From the NCBI RefSeq assembly GCF_016653405.1, contig NZ_NHSN01000025.1, positions 310,001 through 374,000 of the forward strand: 64,000 nucleotides of DNA. The letters are read 5' to 3'. The notes beneath the pieces are model-generated. The model did not search any database. It worked only from the letters and a program-made list of their open reading frames with translations, and was not told the DNA's origin. Shown piece after piece: positions 56,859-64,000 of this stretch. Source of the DNA: Halorhodospira halophila (GTDB lineage Bacteria; Pseudomonadota; Gammaproteobacteria; Nitrococcales; Halorhodospiraceae). A program made the translations under genes and the position numbers. How positions within the stretch are numbered: position 1 is the first letter of the stretch; each line of letters opens with the position of its first letter.

Positions 56859-58664
56859 TCAGTCGCCGTAGAGCACGCCGTGGCGGACGTAGGAGCCCGG
56901 TGCCGGCTCGATCGGGGCGTGCTTTTTCGACCCGACCTTCCGTGCAGCAACGCTCTCGCCGCCGTGGCCGGCCAGCCACTGCCCCCAGTCGTTCCACCAT
57001 GAGCCCTCGTGGGCCTCGGCCCCGGCCAGCCACTCATCCTGATCCACCGTCTTGGCGGTGTTGGTCCAGTAGCCGTACTTGTTCTTGTGGGGCGGATTGA
57101 TGACGCCGGCGATGTGGCCGGATCCGCCAAGCACGTAGCGGGTAGGACCGGAGAGCAGCCGCGGGCCACGGATGGTGCTCTTCCAGGGGGCGATGTGGTC
57201 TTCCTTGGCCGACATGAAGTAGGCCGGGATGTCGACCCGGCCCAGGTCGATGGCCTCCCCCGCCAGCTCCAGGGCACCCGGCTCCTTGAGCAGGTTGCGC
57301 TGATACATGTTGCGCAGGTAGAAGCTATGCATCTTGGCGGGCATGTTGGTGGAATCGGAGTTCCAGTAGAGCAGATCGAAGGGGAACGGCTCATCGCCCT
57401 TGAGGTAGTTGTTCACGAAGAACGACCAGATCAGGTCGTTGGCGCGGAGCATGTTGAAGGTCGTGGACATGTACCGACCCTCCAGATAGCCCTTCCGGCT
57501 CATGCGCCGCTCCAGCGTGGCGATCTGCTCCTCGTCGAGGAAGACCTCCAGCTCACCGGGGTACTCGAAGTCGAGCATGCAGGTCAGGAAGGTCGCGGCC
57601 TGAATGCGCCGGTCCCCGCGGGCCGCCAGCCAGGCCAGGGTGCAAGCCGACAGGGTCCCGCCGAGGCAGTAGCCAACCAGGTTCATCTCGTCGCTGCCGG
57701 TGATCTCCTGGACGACATCCATGGCCGTCACCGGCCCCTCGAGCATGTAATCCTCGAAGCGCTTCTCGGCCAGGCTCTCGTCGGGGTTGCGCCAGCTGAT
57801 GATGAATACGCTATGGCCCTGATCCACCAGCCACTTCACCATGGACTTCTCGCTGTTGAGATCCATGATGTAGTACTTGTTGATCCACGCCGGCACCAGC
57901 AGCAGGGGCCGCTTGTGGACCTCGGCGGTGGTGGGCTCATACTGGATGAGCTGCATGAGTTCGTTCTGGTAGACCACCTGCCCCGGGGTGGTGGCGAGGT
58001 TGGTGCCGACCTCGAAGGCGTCGTAGTCGGTCATCTTGATGTCGAGCCGGCCACGACCCCGCTTGAGGTCGTCGAGCAGATTGCTCAGCCCCTGCAGCAG
58101 GTTCTGGCCGCCGGTCTCGACAGTCTTCTCGAGCACCTCGGGGTTGGTGGCCACGAAGTTCGACGGGGCCATGGCGTCGATGAACGCCCGGGTGTAGAAA
58201 TCCACTTTCTTCTTGGTCTGATCATCGAGCCCTTCCACGTCCCGGACCACCGCGTGGGTGTGATCCGCCGCCAGGAGGTAGGACTGCTTAACGAAATCGA
58301 AGAAGGGGTGATCCTCCCAGTGCTGGTGCTGGAAGCGCCGATCCCCCTTGGCCGGCTGCGCCACCGGCTCGGACTCCAGCCCCCAGAAGCGCAGGGCCAC
58401 GTTCTGCATCAGGCTCATGTAGTCCTGCCAGAAGGACATCTGCACCTGCATCAGGCGGGCCGGATCGGCCATCACCCGCGCGCTCAGCTGCTGGAACAGC
58501 TGCGCCATCTGCGCGGCATCCTCCATGGCCACGTGGTGCGTCGACTGCTCCTGCTGCAGGAACTCCTGCACCAGCTCCTGACTCTTGGCGGTAATCTCGG
58601 TCAGCGACCGGGAGAGCGCCTCGTAATCGATGTCCTGGTTCCGGGTGCCGTTCTCTTGTGCCAT
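56859..58664 (-). CDS. phaC: Class I polyhydroxyalkanoate synthase, copy 2
   Basis: PHA synthase of 601 residues and the more typical of the two copies. Catalytic Cys in GYCLGG, Asp in AKEDHIAPW and His in GGSGHIAGVINPP are intact. The N-terminal part (about 1-120; FWQDYMSLMQNVALRFWG) is the usual class I PhaC_N. ATG 58664 has GAGGAG upstream; the frame runs on through the rsmJ region but is not used. It stands alone, divergent from rsmJ, with no phaAB or phasin gene next to it. Confidence 0.95.
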   Translation of the reverse strand: MAQENGTRNQDIDYEALSRSLTEITAKSQELVQEFLQQEQSTHHVAMEDAAQMAQLFQQLSARVMADPARLMQVQMSFWQDYMSLMQNVALRFWGLESEPVAQPAKGDRRFQHQHWEDHPFFDFVKQSYLLAADHTHAVVRDVEGLDDQTKKKVDFYTRAFIDAMAPSNFVATNPEVLEKTVETGGQNLLQGLSNLLDDLKRGRGRLDIKMTDYDAFEVGTNLATTPGQVVYQNELMQLIQYEPTTAEVHKRPLLLVPAWINKYYIMDLNSEKSMVKWLVDQGHSVFIISWRNPDESLAEKRFEDYMLEGPVTAMDVVQEITGSDEMNLVGYCLGGTLSACTLAWLAARGDRRIQAATFLTCMLDFEYPGELEVFLDEEQIATLERRMSRKGYLEGRYMSTTFNMLRANDLIWSFFVNNYLKGDEPFPFDLLYWNSDSTNMPAKMHSFYLRNMYQRNLLKEPGALELAGEAIDLGRVDIPAYFMSAKEDHIAPWKSTIRGPRLLSGPTRYVLGGSGHIAGVINPPHKNKYGYWTNTAKTVDQDEWLAGAEAHEGSWWNDWGQWLAGHGGESVAARKVGSKKHAPIEPAPGSYVRHGVLYGD

Positions 58665-58726
58665 ACCGCTCCTCGCGATCGGGGCCACGTGCCCCGCGGG
58701 TGTCTTGTCTCCGGAGGAACATACTA

Positions 58727-59524
58727 ATGCACGCAGGATTGCGTTGCGATGCGCCAACCGATGCCGGGCTGCGCGGCGTGCTGGCCGACGGCGACGATGC
58801 CCTCGCCGCCGCATGGGCCGAGCGCCTGGGCGTGCCCCAACTCGACGCCCACCCCGACGCCGGCCCCGGGGTGGTGCTGCGCGCCGGCGACCCGCCGGCG
58901 CTGCAGATGCTCGGCCGGCGCGCCCCCGGACCGGTGGCGGTGGACTTCGCGGACCGGCAGCTGAAGCGCCGGGTGGCCGGCTCCACGCCCCGCCGCGACC
59001 CGTTGGCGCGCGCCGTGGGGCTACATAGACGACCGCAGACGGCAGTGGTCGATGCCACCGCCGGACTCGGCCAGGACGGCTGGGTGCTCGCCGCTCTGGG
59101 CGCCTCGGTGACCTGGATCGAGTGCAGCCCGGTCCTCTCCGCCCTGCTCGCCGCCGCCCTCGAGCGGGCTGCCGCCGAGCCGCAGCTGGCCGCCACGACC
59201 GAGCGCATCCGCCTGCAACCGGGGGATCTGCGCGACGTGCTGGGGCGGCTCCCCACCGCCTCGTGCGAGGTGGTCTACGTTGATCCGATGTACCCCGACG
59301 GCGCCACCCGCGGCGCCGTCGGCCGCCCAGCGCAGGTCCTGCGGGCCCTGCACGCGAGCGCACCGCCCCCGGCCGAAGCCGACCTGCTGGCCGCGGCGCT
59401 GGCCCACGCCACCCGCCGGGTGGTGGTCAAGCGTCCGCAGCGCGCGGCCCCGGTGTCCGGCCCACCGCCAAGCCGGGCGGTATCCGGCCGGGCGGTGCGT
59501 TTCGACATCTACGAGCGGGGCTAG
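58727..59524 (+). CDS. rsmJ: 16S rRNA (guanine(1516)-N(2))-methyltransferase RsmJ
   Basis: SAM-dependent methyltransferase of 265 residues. It shows VDFADRQLKRRVAG, the SAM motif VVDATAGLGQDGWVLAALGA, EIECSP-type (WIECSPVLSALL) and the catalytic-region VVYVDPMYPDG, characteristic of RsmJ/YhiQ. ATG 58727 has GGAGG upstream and gives normal length. It converges with the tRNA-Gln/rpsI unit. Confidence 0.9.
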   Translation: MHAGLRCDAPTDAGLRGVLADGDDALAAAWAERLGVPQLDAHPDAGPGVVLRAGDPPALQMLGRRAPGPVAVDFADRQLKRRVAGSTPRRDPLARAVGLHRRPQTAVVDATAGLGQDGWVLAALGASVTWIECSPVLSALLAAALERAAAEPQLAATTERIRLQPGDLRDVLGRLPTASCEVVYVDPMYPDGATRGAVGRPAQVLRALHASAPPPAEADLLAAALAHATRRVVVKRPQRAAPVSGPPPSRAVSGRAVRFDIYERG

Positions 59525-59564
59525 GATATACGGCGGCGTCGAGAGGAAGGGAGGCCGGACGAAA

Positions 59565-59597
59565 GCGCCAGCGGCACCCGAGGGTGTCCGCTGGCGC
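59565..59597 (-). terminator. Hairpin terminator downstream of tRNA-Gln
   Basis: GCGCCAGCGG (59565-59574) pairs perfectly with CCGCTGGCGC (59588-59597), and the loop can extend the stem by four pairs (CACC/GGTG) with one bulge. On the minus strand it is followed by TTTCGTCC. It lies between the convergent rsmJ and tRNA-Gln/rpsI/rplM units and probably ends the latter. Confidence 0.6.
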
Positions 59598-59616
59598 GGG
59601 GCATAGGCCGTATAGA

Positions 59617-59690
59617 TGGCTGGGGGAGGTGGATTCGAACCACCGCTGACGGAGTCAGAGTCCGTAGTCCTACCGCTAGACGATCCCCCA
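59617..59690 (-). tRNA. tRNA-Gln (anticodon CUG)
   Basis: Minus-strand cloverleaf of 74 bases with encoded CCA (59619-59617). The acceptor stem TGGGGGA/TCCCCCA pairs fully, the D arm has AGCGGTAGGAC, the anticodon stem ACGGA/TCCGT encloses the loop CTCTGAC with anticodon CTG, and the T arm has GGTGGTTCGAATCCACC. U1 opposite A72 is typical of glutamine tRNA. It lies 24 bases downstream of rpsI on the same strand. Confidence 0.97.
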
Positions 59691-59714
59691 GCAGGAACTG
59701 CTGCTTTCGCCGCG

Positions 59715-60107
59715 TTAACGCTTGGAGAACTGCGTCGCGCGACGGGCCTTGTGCAGGCCGATCTTCTTCCGCTCGACCATGCGCGCATCGCGGGTGATGA
59801 AACCAGCACGCCGCAGCGGCGCCTTGAGCTCGGCGTCGTAGTTCGCCAGCGCCCGGGCAATGCCGTGGCGCACCGCACCGGCCTGCCCGCTGGACCCGCC
59901 GCCCGAGACGGTCGCCTTGATGTCGAACTTGTCCGCGGCGTCCACCTGATCCAGCGCCTGGCGCACGATCATGCGCCCGGTCTCGCGCCCGAAGTACTCG
60001 TCGAGCGGGCGACCGTTAACGGTGATATTGCCGTTACCCGGGGTCATGAACACCCGCGCGGCAGAGGTCTTGCGGCGTCCGGTTCCGTAATACTGCTGAT
60101 TCGCCAT
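59715..60107 (-). CDS. rpsI: 30S ribosomal protein S9
   Basis: Ribosomal protein uS9, 130 residues, ending in the conserved basic tail [11 protein letters not shown] that reaches the P-site tRNA. It has [15 protein letters not shown] at the start and [19 protein letters not shown] in the middle. It follows rplM by 26 bases, the universal rplM-rpsI pair. Confidence 0.98.
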   Translation of the reverse strand: MANQQYYGTGRRKTSAARVFMTPGNGNITVNGRPLDEYFGRETGRMIVRQALDQVDAADKFDIKATVSGGGSSGQAGAVRHGIARALANYDAELKAPLRRAGFITRDARMVERKKIGLHKARRATQFSKR

Positions 60108-60133
60108 GGTCTTGATCGTTCCCGATTGTAGCC

Positions 60134-60562
60134 TCAGAGCTCCAGCGGCTGCGGCTGCTGAGCGTGATGACGGTGCTCGTTCCCGGCGTAGACCTTGAGC
60201 TTCTTGAGCATGGCCCGGCCCAGACGGTTCTTCGGCATCATCCCGCGCACCGCGCTCTCGATCAGGCGCTCCGGATGACGTTCACGCACTTCGGCCACGG
60301 ACCGGCTCTTGATGCCGCCCGGGAAACCGGTGTGCCAGAAATACTGCTTGTCCCGCTCTTTCCGCCCGGTCAGGCGAACCTTGTCGGCGTTGATCACGAC
60401 AATATAATCGCCCGCGTCGACGTGCGGAGTAAAGACCGGCTTGTGCTTGCCGCGCAGGCGATGCGCGACCTCGCTGGCCAGCCGCCCGAGCGTCTTGTCG
60501 GTGGCGTCGACCAGGTACCAGTCGCGTTGAACCTCTGCGGGCTTGGCGCTATACGTCTTCAT
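60134..60562 (-). CDS. rplM: 50S ribosomal protein L13
   Basis: Ribosomal protein uL13, 142 residues: [41 protein letters not shown], and [24 protein letters not shown] are the family segments. It starts the rplM-rpsI operon, about 25 bases after the predicted transcription start. Confidence 0.98.
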   Translation of the reverse strand: MKTYSAKPAEVQRDWYLVDATDKTLGRLASEVAHRLRGKHKPVFTPHVDAGDYIVVINADKVRLTGRKERDKQYFWHTGFPGGIKSRSVAEVRERHPERLIESAVRGMMPKNRLGRAMLKKLKVYAGNEHRHHAQQPQPLEL

Positions 60563-60591
60563 CGCTTCGCTCTCTCCGTCGAAGACCGCGC

Positions 60592-60620
60592 ATAATAACG
60601 GAAGGCGGCGGTACTGGCAA
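60592..60620 (-). promoter_or_regulatory. Sigma-70 promoter of rplM-rpsI
   Basis: On the minus strand TTGCCA (60620-60615) and TATTAT (60597-60592) are exactly 17 bases apart, in the gap after speD. The boxes match the sigma-70 consensus at four and five of six positions. Transcription would start near 60585, 23 bases before the rplM ATG at 60562. Confidence 0.65.
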
Positions 60621-60649
60621 CCGCCACTGCCCCCGCCGTCCGCGGCGGC

Positions 60650-61468
60650 TCAGACTTCTTGGTTGGCCGGCAGGTTGCGCCCGGCGAAGATCTCCATCAT
60701 CTCCCGGCGCAGATGCCTGCGGATCGTGTTCGCCTCTTCATCGTCAAGGTCGGCACTCGACTCGCCGAAGAGGTAATTATCCAGGTCGAACTCGCGCAGG
60801 ATCATCTTCGTGTGGAAGATGTTCTCCTGGTAGACGTTCACGTCCAGGGTCTGGTAGCGCTCCTTGGTGTCCTCGGAGAGGTAGTTCTGGATCGAGTTGA
60901 TCTCGTGATCGATGAAGTGCTTGTGCCCCTCCACGTCGCGGGTGAAGCCGCGCACGCGGTAGTCCATCGTCACGATGTCCGAGTCGAACGAGTGGATCAG
61001 GTAGTTGAGCGCCGTCAACGGCGAGATCACGCCGCAAGTGGAGACATCGATGTCCGCCCGGAAGGTGCTCACACCCTTGTCCGGATGCATCTCCGGGTAG
61101 GTGTGCACGGTGATGTGCGACTTGTCCAGGTGGGCAACGACATCGTCGGGCAGCGGCCCGGGCCGCGCCTCGGCGCTCTCCTCGGCCTCCTCGGGCGACA
61201 CCGGACCCTCGGAGATGAGGATGGTCACGCTGGCCCCCTGGGGGTCATAGTCCTGGCGCGCGACGTTGAGCACATTGGCGCCGATGATCTCGGCGACGTT
61301 GGTCAGGATCTCGGTCAGCCGTTCGGCGTTGTACTCTTCGTCGATATATTCGATATACGCCCGCCGCTGCGCCTCGGTCTTGGCGTAGCAAACGTCGTAG
61401 ATGTTGAAGCTCAACGACTTGGTCAGATTGTTGAAGCCGTGGAGCCGGATGCGGGTGTAATCGACCAA
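60650..61468 (-). CDS. speD: S-adenosylmethionine decarboxylase (proenzyme)
   Basis: Pyruvoyl enzyme that decarboxylates SAM for spermidine synthesis. It is the E. coli-type single-chain precursor; the cleavage site is in [13 protein letters not shown], where the Ser becomes the pyruvoyl group. Strongly conserved segments: [60 protein letters not shown]. The TTG at 61468 is chosen because family similarity begins right after it ([13 protein letters not shown]) and GGGAGG lies about nine bases upstream, giving 272 residues; a start at 61594 would add 42 dissimilar residues. Confidence 0.93.
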   Translation of the reverse strand: MVDYTRIRLHGFNNLTKSLSFNIYDVCYAKTEAQRRAYIEYIDEEYNAERLTEILTNVAEIIGANVLNVARQDYDPQGASVTILISEGPVSPEEAEESAEARPGPLPDDVVAHLDKSHITVHTYPEMHPDKGVSTFRADIDVSTCGVISPLTALNYLIHSFDSDIVTMDYRVRGFTRDVEGHKHFIDHEINSIQNYLSEDTKERYQTLDVNVYQENIFHTKMILREFDLDNYLFGESSADLDDEEANTIRRHLRREMMEIFAGRNLPANQEV

Positions 61469-61624
61469 CGCCTGGGCCCTCCCGTCGCCGGTGGGAAGTG
61501 TGCGCTCAAGGAAGCAGGGAATTATGCACAAATCTGGCGATAACGCCACCGTTGTAATGGACAGTAGCTCCGCGGCCGACGTTCCGTGGAACACCCGCCG
61601 CGCGGCCCACGGCCACCCCGCCGG

Positions 61625-62443
61625 TCACGCCCCAGCGGGGCCGCCGAAGAGCTCGGCGAGCCGTTCCCCCGGGCTCTCCGCGGACATGAACGCCTCGCCG
61701 ACCAGGAAGGCGTGGATGCCGGCCGCGCGCATACGGGCCACATCCCCGGCGGTGTGGATGCCGCTCTCGGTCACTGCCAGGGCACCGGAGGGCATCGCCC
61801 CGGCCAGCGCCTCGCTGGTTGCCAGATCGGTATGGAAGGTCCGCAGGTCCCGGTTGTTCACGCCGACCAGCGCCGGCCCCAGCGGTGCGACCCGGGCCAG
61901 CTCCTCGGCGTCGTGGACCTCGATGAGCACATCCATGCCCAGTTCCACCGCCAGGGCGTGCAGCTCTGCCAGCTGCGCATCACCCAGCGCCGCGGCGATA
62001 AGCAGGATGCAGTCCGCCCCGAGGACACGCGCCTCGTAGACCTGATAGGCATCGACGGTGAAGTCCTTGCGGAGCACCGGCACGGTGACGGCCTCGCGGG
62101 CCTCCTGCAGATGGGCGTCATCGCCCTGGAAGAAGTCGCGGTCGGTCAGCACCGACAGGCAGGCGGCACCGTGACGCTGGTAGTCGGCGGCGATGGCCGC
62201 CGGCCGGAAGTCGTCGCGGATCACGCCACGGCTGGGCGAGGCGCGCTTGATCTCGGCGATGACCCCGGCGCCGCCGGCCTCAACCCGCTGCAGCAGCGCA
62301 TCGCAGAACCCGCGGGTCGGCGCCAGGTCGGCAGCGGCGGCCGACAACTCGCGCAGCGATCGGGCCTCGGCGCGCTCGACCACCTCCTCGGCCTTGCGGC
62401 GCAGGATGCGGCGCAGGATATCCGGCGTCCCGGTGGCGCTCAT
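61625..62443 (-). CDS. trpC: Indole-3-glycerol phosphate synthase
   Basis: TIM-barrel enzyme of tryptophan synthesis that closes the indole ring of CdRP. The 272-residue monofunctional protein (no TrpF fusion) has DILRRILRRKAEEV, VIAEIKRASPSRGVIRDDF, SVLTDRDFFQG, VPVLRKDFTVDAYQVYEARVLGAD and VGVNNRDLRTFH plus ALAVTESGIH. It overlaps trpD by four bases (ATGA). Confidence 0.97.
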   Translation of the reverse strand: MSATGTPDILRRILRRKAEEVVERAEARSLRELSAAAADLAPTRGFCDALLQRVEAGGAGVIAEIKRASPSRGVIRDDFRPAAIAADYQRHGAACLSVLTDRDFFQGDDAHLQEAREAVTVPVLRKDFTVDAYQVYEARVLGADCILLIAAALGDAQLAELHALAVELGMDVLIEVHDAEELARVAPLGPALVGVNNRDLRTFHTDLATSEALAGAMPSGALAVTESGIHTAGDVARMRAAGIHAFLVGEAFMSAESPGERLAELFGGPAGA

Positions 62444-63468
62444 TGGGCGAGCTCCCGGGTCGTCGCCACGAAGCGCTCCAGGGTCTGGGCGGCGGCCCCG
62501 GAGGTCATGAGTTCCCGAGCCCGCTCCACACCACGACGCAGATCGGGCGCCTCACCGCCGACATAGAGCGCGGCACCGGCGTTGGCGGCGATCAGCTCCA
62601 TGGCGGCAATGCGCTCGCCGGCGAAGGCGGCACGGATCATCGCCAGGCTGTCCTTGGTGCCGGAGATGGTCACCTCATTGAGCGGCGCGCTGCGCAGCCC
62701 CAGATCCTCCGGCGTGACGGTGTACTCCTCGATCTGCCCGTTGCGCAGCTCGGCGATCCGCGTCGGGGCGGCGATGCTGATCTCGTCCAGCCCGTCCTCG
62801 GCGTGGACCACCAGCACATGATCGCTGCCCAGGGTCTGCAGCACCTCGGCCACCGGGCGCACCCACTCCTGGCCGAACACCCCGAGCAACTGGCGCCGCG
62901 CCCCGGCCGGGTTGGACAGGGGGCCGACCAGGTTGAACAGGGTGCGCACACCGAGTTCCTTGCGCGGCCCCACGGCGTGCTTCATGGCGCTGTGGTGCAG
63001 CGGGGCAAAGAGGAAACCGACGTTGACCCGGCGGATGCACTCGGCCACCGCCTCGCTGCTGAGCTCCAGCGTGGCGCCGCAGGCCTCGAGCAGATCGGCA
63101 CTGCCACTGCGCCCGGAGACCGAGCGGTTGCCGTGCTTGGCCACCGGGATGCCCCCGGCGGCGGTGACGAAGGCGGCGGCGGTGGAGACATTCAGGGTGC
63201 CGCTGGCATCACCGCCGGTGCCGCAGGTGTCCACCAGGCGGTGGAAGTCGTCGCCGACATCGACCCGCTCGGCGAGCTCACGCATGACCGAGGCAGCAGC
63301 GGCCATCTCCTGGACCGTCTCCCCCTTCAGGCGCATGCCGATGAGGAAGCCACCGATCTGCGCCGGCGTGGCCCCACCGGTCATGATCGTGCGGAAGACC
63401 GCGGTCATCTCATCGGGGCTGAGGTCCTGGTTTTCCGTGATTCGACGAAGGGCGGCGGTTAGGTCCAT
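62440..63468 (-). CDS. trpD: Anthranilate phosphoribosyltransferase
   Basis: Transfers PRPP to anthranilate. The 342-residue protein has the PRPP-binding DTCGTGGDASGTLNVSTAAAFV, KHGNRSVSGRSGSADLLEACGA and the FLFAPLHHSAMKHAVGPRKELGVRTLFNLVGPLSNPA region in pieces, all standard. It is in the usual trpG-trpD-trpC order on the minus strand. Confidence 0.97.
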   Translation of the reverse strand: MDLTAALRRITENQDLSPDEMTAVFRTIMTGGATPAQIGGFLIGMRLKGETVQEMAAAASVMRELAERVDVGDDFHRLVDTCGTGGDASGTLNVSTAAAFVTAAGGIPVAKHGNRSVSGRSGSADLLEACGATLELSSEAVAECIRRVNVGFLFAPLHHSAMKHAVGPRKELGVRTLFNLVGPLSNPAGARRQLLGVFGQEWVRPVAEVLQTLGSDHVLVVHAEDGLDEISIAAPTRIAELRNGQIEEYTVTPEDLGLRSAPLNEVTISGTKDSLAMIRAAFAGERIAAMELIAANAGAALYVGGEAPDLRRGVERARELMTSGAAAQTLERFVATTRELAQ

Positions 63469-63513
63469 GGGGTGCCTCGGTTTTTTGATGGTTCAGGGTA
63501 CTAGGGGCAGGGT

Positions 63514-64000
63514 TCAGGCGACGGCGCGGGGCTGCTCGAGGAAGTTGCGTAGCAGATCGTGGCCGGACGATGTGAGGATCGATTCCGGGTGGAACTGCAC
63601 CCCCTCGACCGGGAGACGGCGATGGCGCAGACCCATGATCTCGTCGACGGCGCCGTGGGCCCCCTCGGTCCAGGCGGTGATCTCCAGCTCCTCAGGGAGG
63701 CTTTCGCGCTCGACGATCAGCGAGTGGTAGCGGGTGGCCTCCAGCGGCTCGGGGAGGCCGGCGAAGACTCCCTGGCCGCGGTGACGCACCGCGGACGTCT
63801 TGCCGTGCATGACCTCGCGGGCCCGGACCACGCGGCCACCGAACACCTGCCCGATGGTCTGATGCCCGAGACAGACGCCGAGGATGGGCACCTCGCCGGC
63901 CAGGCAGCGGACCACCTCAAGCGACACGCCGGCCTCGTTGGGCGTGCAGGGCCCTGGCGAGATCACGATGCGCTCCGGACGCAAGCGGCGCACCTCATCG
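63514..64000 (-). CDS. trpG: Anthranilate synthase glutamine amidotransferase component (partial)
   Basis: The 5' end lies beyond the window; 162 codons including the stop are seen. The glutamine amidotransferase class I signatures are present: [15 protein letters not shown], the catalytic cysteine in [15 protein letters not shown], the MHGKTSAV element, RYHSLIVE and [12 protein letters not shown] (catalytic His-Glu). Ahead of trpD-trpC it is most likely TrpG, though it may also serve as PabA in folate synthesis. It ends 45 bases before the trpD start. The catalytic Cys, His and Glu are intact. Confidence 0.93.
   Translation of the reverse strand, partial: DEVRRLRPERIVISPGPCTPNEAGVSLEVVRCLAGEVPILGVCLGHQTIGQVFGGRVVRAREVMHGKTSAVRHRGQGVFAGLPEPLEATRYHSLIVERESLPEELEITAWTEGAHGAVDEIMGLRHRRLPVEGVQFHPESILTSSGHDLLRNFLEQPRAVA

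Noticed and set aside
61469-61594. Extension of speD to 61594
   Set aside because: The extra 42 residues are unlike any SpeD N-terminus; family similarity begins just after the TTG at 61468.
61469-61624. A sigma-70 promoter for speD around a minus-strand CATAAT, and the TGGCG-ATAA-CGCCA palindrome nearby as an operator
   Set aside because: No acceptable -35 box at 15-19 bases could be found, and the inverted repeat is only five bases per arm; too weak to list as features.
63469-63513. A trp attenuator between trpG and trpD
   Set aside because: The 45-base gap has no Trp-codon leader or terminator/antiterminator pair; any attenuator would be upstream of trpE/trpG, outside the window.

Overview
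This 64-kb window is chromosomal DNA from a GC-rich (about 70% by eye) gammaproteobacterium. Gene order is gammaproteobacterial: pilC-pilD-coaE-zapD, secA beside a DUF721/DciA gene, trxA-rho, ABC transporter-tesA, purE-purK-rdgC and rplM-rpsI. A complete Mrp Na+/H+ antiporter operon, very acidic porins and other acidic outer-membrane proteins, and two polyhydroxyalkanoate (PHA) synthases point to a halophile or haloalkaliphile, probably Ectothiorhodospiraceae (Halorhodospira-like). That placement is inference from content, not a database match. No insertion sequence, prophage, CRISPR array or rRNA was seen.

Layout. 1-5.4 kb (+): rhomboid protease, short PilB/GspE-like ATPase, PilC, PilD, CoaE, ZapD. 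5.4-10.4 kb (-): secA-argJ-Nudix/ThiE fusion. 10.6-11.1 kb (+): dciA. 11.1-16.8 kb (-): mrpABCDEFG with a recognisable sigma-70 promoter. 17-19.1 kb (+): DUF1631 protein and a PlsC-type acyltransferase. 19.2-25 kb (-): porin, lgt, two tandem paralogous small outer-membrane proteins, nadC, rlmI. 25.2-33.1 kb (+): SH3/coiled-coil envelope protein, argE, argA, thyA, an MNT/HEPN pair inserted between thyA and folA, a radical SAM protein and a second porin ending in a clear terminator.

33.1-44.9 kb (-): an LPP20/PEGA-type lipoprotein cluster, a small outer-membrane barrel coupled to rho, trxA, a Cys-rich unknown, cysQ, nudE, and an ackA-pta-phaC group. 45-49.7 kb (-): four envelope genes, two of them TraF_2/FadL-like barrel paralogues flanking a protein with a LytR_C-type C-terminus and a lipoprotein. 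49.9-53.8 kb: FtsX-type ABC exporter with divergent tesA. 53.9-58.7 kb (-): rdgC, purK, purE, a small conserved protein and a second phaC. 58.7-64 kb: rsmJ (+), then on the minus strand tRNA-Gln, rpsI, rplM, speD, trpC, trpD and the 3' part of trpG, cut by the window edge.

Most of the window is core metabolism and envelope biogenesis. The unusual parts are: (i) the MNT-HEPN pair, whose HEPN protein has Gln where the catalytic His of the RX4HXY motif is expected; (ii) a phosphate acetyltransferase whose fused MaoC-like domain has lost its hydratase signature; (iii) the 33.1-36.8 kb and 45-49.7 kb envelope clusters, which hold uncharacterised lipoproteins and barrels with unusual domain combinations; (iv) the tandem small outer-membrane paralogues with a possible Shine-Dalgarno-bearing small ORF ahead of them.
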